Below, piece after piece: positions 61,301 through 64,000 of a stretch of DNA of 64,000 nt. The notes beneath the pieces were generated by a model that searched no databases, was not told the DNA's origin, and was given only the letters and a program-made list of their open reading frames with translations. The stretch covers positions 1 to 64,000 of the forward strand of contig JAWRHV010000021.1 of NCBI GenBank assembly GCA_040266995.1, given 5' to 3'. Within the stretch, counting starts at the first letter, position 1. The number at the start of each line of letters is the position of its first letter. This DNA is from UBA4312 sp040266995 (GTDB taxonomy: Bacteria > Bacillota_I > Bacilli_A > Erysipelotrichales > Erysipelotrichaceae). The translations under genes and the position numbers were made by a program.

Positions 61301-61921
61301 AGCACGATTTCTGAAATCTTCCAATGCATCCCAATCAAGCAGATCCTTATAAAGATCCGTGTCAAATACTTCCACTTTATGAACTTCATGACTCGTACGG
61401 AAACCATCATGGAAGTGTAAGAATGGAACATGACACTTGATTGCTGCTAAGTGAGCAACACCAGCTAGATCCATAGCTTCCTGTACGGAATGGCTTGACA
61501 ACATACAGATACCAGTCTGACGAACTGCGTAAACATCTTCGTGATCACCAAAGATATTCAAAGAACGACTGGCCAAAGAACGTGCTGCAACATGAAGTAC
61601 TGCAGGCATGTTTTCACCAACCCATTTATAGATGTTTGGAATCATCAATAATAAACCTTGGCTGGCTGTGAAAGTAGTTGCTAAAGTTCCCGCCTGAACT
61701 GCACCGTGAACAGCACCGGAAGCTCCCGCTTCGGACTGGAGTTCGGCGATTTTTACAACTTCACCAAATACATTTTTGCGTCCTTGATTTGCCCATTCGT
61801 CCATAACTTCCGCCATTGGAGAAGATGGAGTAATAGGATAAATACAACTCAATTCGGTAAGCGCATACGCATTATGAGCGGCTGCAGTATTACCGTCCAT
61901 GGACATAAATTTTTTTGCCAT
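58391..61921 (-). CDS. nifJ: Pyruvate:ferredoxin (flavodoxin) oxidoreductase
   Basis: A 1176-residue single-chain PFOR that converts pyruvate and CoA to acetyl-CoA, CO2 and reduced ferredoxin. Order: N-terminal domain with YPITPSSPMAE, a central gamma-like region, two [4Fe-4S] motifs CIQCGICSFVCPHA and CVGCGLCAKECPGKRG near residues 690-760, then the thiamine diphosphate domain with CPGCGETPYY, ATGCSSIYCG, GDGWSYDIGYGG and YSNTGGQSSKSS. Length is typical. TTAAGGAGG precedes the ATG. It is monocistronic and shares its redox carrier with NfnAB. Confidence 0.98.
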   Translation of the reverse strand: MAKKFMSMDGNTAAAHNAYALTELSCIYPITPSSPMAEVMDEWANQGRKNVFGEVVKIAELQSEAGASGAVHGAVQAGTLATTFTASQGLLLMIPNIYKWVGENMPAVLHVAARSLASRSLNIFGDHEDVYAVRQTGICMLSSHSVQEAMDLAGVAHLAAIKCHVPFLHFHDGFRTSHEVHKVEVFDTDLYKDLLDWDALEDFRNRAMDPHTNPVTRGANENDDIFFPSVEARNKHYEAVPDVVADYMKKISEITGREYAPFTYTGAPDAERVLVVMGSASEAAGEVVNDLVSKGEKVGMIKVHLYRPFSVKYLKAVLPESVKRIAVLDRTKETGSIGEPLYLDVLAALNGTGIEIIGGRYGLGSHDTQPNQIKAVFDYLKADEIKTGFTIGINDDVTYTSLPVDPDYQIESDATACLFWGLGSDGTVGANKNTIKIIGDNTDQYAQGYFAYDSKKAGGVTRSHLRFGKSPIHSTYYVNNADFISVSLDTYMFKYDVARGLKKGGTFLLNTTFDKDEIVKRMPNRLKARLAQQEAKFYIINATKIAMEIGMGRRTNTILQSAFFALNEQIMPLETSIDLMKKFAKKSYGKKGDDIVNLNYKAIDAGKDGLVEVAVDPAWAELPFGSLREMTGDPYWDEYAGRINALEGYDMPVSSFTKFGVLDGTMQPNASFKEKRAIATMVPDWNPDNCIQCGICSFVCPHATIRTFALTEEEVANAPQEFATLPLMGIKSQNMAFRVQVSPSNCVGCGLCAKECPGKRGEKALKMVDIHDKMDEDALADYLYKETEYKQDKLAAESKMFAKSTIKGSQFLMPYFEVSGSCPGCGETPYYRLASQLFGKDMMIANATGCSSIYCGATPSTPFVTDKDGQGVAWANSLFEDNAEYGYGMALAENYKMAKIYRTVEENMDSVSAELKALFEEYLAAKSDKDAQRTLAPQIKELAAKEENEAVKALADEDLVEKSVWIVGGDGWSYDIGYGGVDHVLANNVNVNILVLDTEVYSNTGGQSSKSSQRASIAKFAAGGKTTSKKDLGQIAMTYGHVYVAQVCMGANKMQTLKAFQEAESYNGPSLIIAYAPCAEHHIKGGMSIHQQVQRDAVDCGYVTLYRYDPRAEQHLTIDSKEPDWDKMEAFMMRETRFNQLARLKGPDGAKELFEQCKADAQRRRHRLESLAEKGE

Positions 61922-62241
61922 TACAATATTTTCCTCCTTAAGATTGTTTGGTAAGATAAACCACTATAATTATACGGATTTTGTTATAATTTTTAAAGAC
62001 CATTTCCAAGATAACTTCGCTTTTCAGTAAGTTATAACTAATTTTTTTAATTCTCGCCTTTTCCATATTAAATGTGGCTAATTCTTATAAATATTTCTTC
62101 TTTTCTTTTTTAGAAAGGCTTTCTGCACCTTTGTTATTCTATCCTTCCTTGTTTTAATACTTTCAAATAAAACGGGCGTTTTAGTTGCATATTTTATAAA
62201 AATAATTATATTAATAAAGTGAAATCAAGGAGCATGATGTT
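61922..62241. other. Divergent intergenic region between nifJ and the NifU-like gene
   Basis: About 320 bases with no gene. It holds the nifJ -10 (TATAAT at 61969-61974, minus strand; weak -35 TTTAAA at 61992-61997) and a forward promoter for the NifU-like gene (TTGCAT 62185-62190, TATATT 62207-62212). A perfect dyad lies just upstream of the latter. The middle is AT-rich and featureless. Confidence 0.5.
62169..62182. promoter_or_regulatory. Perfect dyad upstream of the NifU-like gene
   Basis: AAAACG and CGTTTT arms flank GG, directly before a TTGCAT -35 box. It may be a regulator site; the short length means chance cannot be ruled out. Confidence 0.3.
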
Positions 62242-62499
62242 ATGAGCGAACAAAATTCAACAGAAGAAATCATTCCAACCAAGGAACAAGTACAAGCCTG
62301 TATCGATAAAATCAGACCTTACATCCAGCAAGACGGAGGCGATGTCGAATTACTGGGTATCGATGAAAACAATATTGTATATGTTGCTTTCCAAGGTGCC
62401 TGCTCCGGCTGTTTTATGGCCGTTGAAGATTTCTCGAGCGGCATTCGATTATTGATACTGGATGAAGTACCAGGTGTACGGGATGTTATGTTAGTTTAA
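62242..62499 (+). CDS. NifU C-terminal-domain iron-sulfur scaffold protein
   Basis: An 85-residue standalone NifU/NfuA-type scaffold. Features: CIDKIRPYIQQDGGDVELLGI then GACSGCFM, with the cluster-binding Cys54 and Cys57 (CxxC), and a closing VPGVRDVMLV strand. Such proteins carry [4Fe-4S] clusters to apo-proteins such as PFOR. AAGGAG precedes the ATG. It is divergent from nifJ. Confidence 0.9.
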   Translation: MSEQNSTEEIIPTKEQVQACIDKIRPYIQQDGGDVELLGIDENNIVYVAFQGACSGCFMAVEDFSSGIRLLILDEVPGVRDVMLV

Positions 62500-62510
62500 A
62501 AAACAATGAA

Positions 62511-62550
62511 AAAGAGGGTACAGTTTCAATGACTGTATCCTCTCTTTTTT
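62511..62550 (+). terminator. Terminator of the NifU-like gene (also flanks the esterase gene)
   Basis: GAGGGTACAGT/ACTGTATCCTC stem (62514-62524 with 62532-62542, one G-U pair) and a six-T run at 62545-62550. The A-run on the other side makes it bidirectional. Confidence 0.85.
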
Positions 62551-63298
62551 ATTCATGAAGAATTTTATCTATGAAATACCGGATCTGTATACGCCACCAT
62601 GGCCAGTCGTGACACACATCATATCCCCAGAAATCCACCCATGCATGGATCCCTTTCCTGTTCAAAACGTCTTCCAGCTCATGAAGCTGCGGAATACAAA
62701 TATCCTCCCAGGCCCCCTGCCCGACGCAGAAGATCATCGGACAAGCATTATACTTTTGAATATACGGATGATCCATAGGCATATTCGGCAAGTAGCTCAT
62801 CGGGTTGTTCAAGTAAGTTTTCTCATTGGAGAAACCTGCAAAATACATACGCAGATCGTAAGCGCCTGATAAACATAAGCAGCCGTCAAACACATCTGGA
62901 TAACGGAAGAAAAGATTTGCCGCATGGCTGGCGCCTAAACTGGCTCCTATGGCTAAAAAACGTGCATCGGATCCGAGTCCCATCTTCGCTCTGGCTGAAG
63001 GAATCAATTCATGAATGATATATTGGATCCATTCTTCATGACGATCAATGCGAAACGGATATCCCCCATTATCATTTGACCATGTTTCCAGATCAATCCC
63101 TTCACAAGAAACGAAACGGCACTCCCCATTGTCTATAAAATCGATTACCTGGTCATACATTTTACGGTATTCCCATTCATGAAAATGATTATTTTGTGTA
63201 GGTAATACAAAAAAAACCTTCCCTGCATGACCATATATTTTAAACTCCATATCCCGTTTTAAAAACGTTGAATGCTCCTTATAATACTCTACCTTCAT
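62549..63298 (-). CDS. Esterase D-like alpha/beta hydrolase
   Basis: A 249-residue predicted esterase of the PHB-depolymerase/esterase D type. The nucleophile elbow is GASLGA near residue 130, and CVGQGAWED and HDWPWW near the end carry the acid and His. No signal peptide, so cytosolic. The start at 63298 has GGAGG 7 bases upstream; the 7 earlier codons are unsupported. Substrate unknown; enterobactin-type esterases share the fold. Confidence 0.8.
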   Translation of the reverse strand: MKVEYYKEHSTFLKRDMEFKIYGHAGKVFFVLPTQNNHFHEWEYRKMYDQVIDFIDNGECRFVSCEGIDLETWSNDNGGYPFRIDRHEEWIQYIIHELIPSARAKMGLGSDARFLAIGASLGASHAANLFFRYPDVFDGCLCLSGAYDLRMYFAGFSNEKTYLNNPMSYLPNMPMDHPYIQKYNACPMIFCVGQGAWEDICIPQLHELEDVLNRKGIHAWVDFWGYDVCHDWPWWRIQIRYFIDKILHE

Positions 63299-63347
63299 AT
63301 CAAATCCTCCTTTAAGCACAAGTATATCATCTCCGAATCAAAAATCG

Positions 63348-63376
63348 TTGAGTTTTTCATTATCATGCACTATAAT
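63348..63376 (+). promoter_or_regulatory. Promoter of typA
   Basis: TTGAGT (63348-63353) and TATAAT (63371-63376) with 17-base spacing. Confidence 0.7.
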
Positions 63377-63408
63377 GACAATGTTTTTTTAGAAAGAGAG
63401 ACTCGTAA

Positions 63409-64000
63409 ATGGCAAGAGAACAAATATTGAACATTGCGGTTATTGCTCACGTTGATGCAGGTAAAAGCACCTTGGTTGATGCCTTTCTTCGTCAAAGCGA
63501 TGTTTTCCGTGATAATGAAGAAGTGGTCGATTGTATCATGGATTCCAATGATCTCGAAAGAGAACGTGGTATTACTATATATTCTAAAAACTGTTCCGTT
63601 ATACATAACGGTGTAAAGATCAATATCGTCGATACACCGGGCCATGCTGATTTTTCCAGCGAAGTCGAACGGATCATACGTACCGTGGATACGGTCATCT
63701 TATTGGTCGATGCCAGTGAAGGCCCTATGCCTCAAACTCGTTTTGTGTTAAGTAAAGCTTTGGAAATCGGTCTACGCCCCATTCTTCTGATCAACAAAAT
63801 CGATAAAAGAGATCAAAGAGCGGAAGAAGTGGTTGATGAGGTATATGATCTGTTTCTGGATCTGAACGCCAATGATGAACAGTTGGATTTCCCGATCCTT
63901 TATGGTGTAGCCCGTGAAGGTGTAGTACAGTATGAACTTGAGGATGACAGTGAATCCATCGATCCTCTGTTCGACACGATTTTAAAACATTGTCATGTAT
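63409..64000 (+). CDS. typA: Translational GTPase TypA/BipA (cut by the window edge)
   Basis: The first 197 codons of a ~610-residue ribosome-binding GTPase needed for stress and cold growth. G1 reads HVDAGKST (TypA usually has HVDHGKTT), then SNDLERERGITI (G2), DTPGHADF (G3 with the catalytic His) and NKIDKRD (G4). The stretch after G4 (EEVVDEVYDLFLDLNANDEQLDFP) identifies TypA rather than EF-G. AGAAAGAGAG lies upstream of the ATG. The end lies beyond 64000. Confidence 0.95.
   Translation, partial: MAREQILNIAVIAHVDAGKSTLVDAFLRQSDVFRDNEEVVDCIMDSNDLERERGITIYSKNCSVIHNGVKINIVDTPGHADFSSEVERIIRTVDTVILLVDASEGPMPQTRFVLSKALEIGLRPILLINKIDKRDQRAEEVVDEVYDLFLDLNANDEQLDFPILYGVAREGVVQYELEDDSESIDPLFDTILKHCHV

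Overview
This 64 kb window looks like chromosomal DNA from a low-GC, anaerobic, fermentative Firmicute. The best guess is the class Erysipelotrichia; this is inferred from gene content and order, and no marker gene proves it. Supporting content: pyruvate:ferredoxin oxidoreductase, pyruvate phosphate dikinase, the NfnAB bifurcating transhydrogenase, type III glutamine synthetase, Spx, PASTA kinase/PP2C, a Firmicute-type priA-rsmB-rlmN-prpC-prkC-rsgA-rpe-thiN cluster next to rpmB, strong Shine-Dalgarno sites and many hairpin/U-tract terminators. I see no prophage, intact insertion sequence, CRISPR array or rRNA. Most genes are on the minus strand.

Layout. 0.1-6 kb: a possible transposase scar, a HAD phosphatase/ZIP metal transporter pair, and a tight operon of OPT peptide transporter, PqqD-like protein and Xaa-His dipeptidase. 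6-13.6 kb: a HAD enzyme, YitT, an Ig-like lipoprotein, Usp, then an unknown tail-anchored protein-cmk-der-hup, and efp. 13.8-16 kb: nfnAB. 16-20 kb: a compact ankyrin/WYL regulator/DUF2779 nuclease-like/zinc phospholipase-C-like cluster behind a perfect inverted repeat; this is the most system-like accessory unit. 20-33 kb: AI-2E transporter, glnN, GH13 amylase, ybaK, nhaC, hydrolase, patB, nitroreductase, ppdK, Spx-like protein. 33-49 kb: trpS, cation efflux, mraY-murD-uppP, rpmB, the priA-to-thiN operon and a YbjQ cluster. 49-64 kb: tRNA-Cys and tRNA-Leu, a second AI-2E transporter, an SpoU methylase, a putative Mn exporter, Bax inhibitor-like protein, two U32 proteins with proS, icd, nifJ, a NifU-like scaffold, an esterase and the start of typA.

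How it fits together. NifJ makes acetyl-CoA and reduced ferredoxin, NfnAB links ferredoxin/NADH to NADPH, PPDK connects PEP and pyruvate (with a cre-like site in its leader), and Icd with GlnN feeds 2-oxoglutarate and glutamine metabolism. MraY, MurD and UppP supply peptidoglycan lipid intermediates, next to the PASTA kinase/phosphatase pair that usually monitors the cell wall. Der, RsgA, RlmN, RsmB, the U32 pair, EF-P, TypA, ProS, TrpS and YbaK form a large translation-related share. Unusual points are three first-in-operon genes predicted to be leaderless, EF-P with Arg32 at its tip, a Spx homologue with an extra four-cysteine tail, and a HAD enzyme with Asn in place of the second catalytic Asp.
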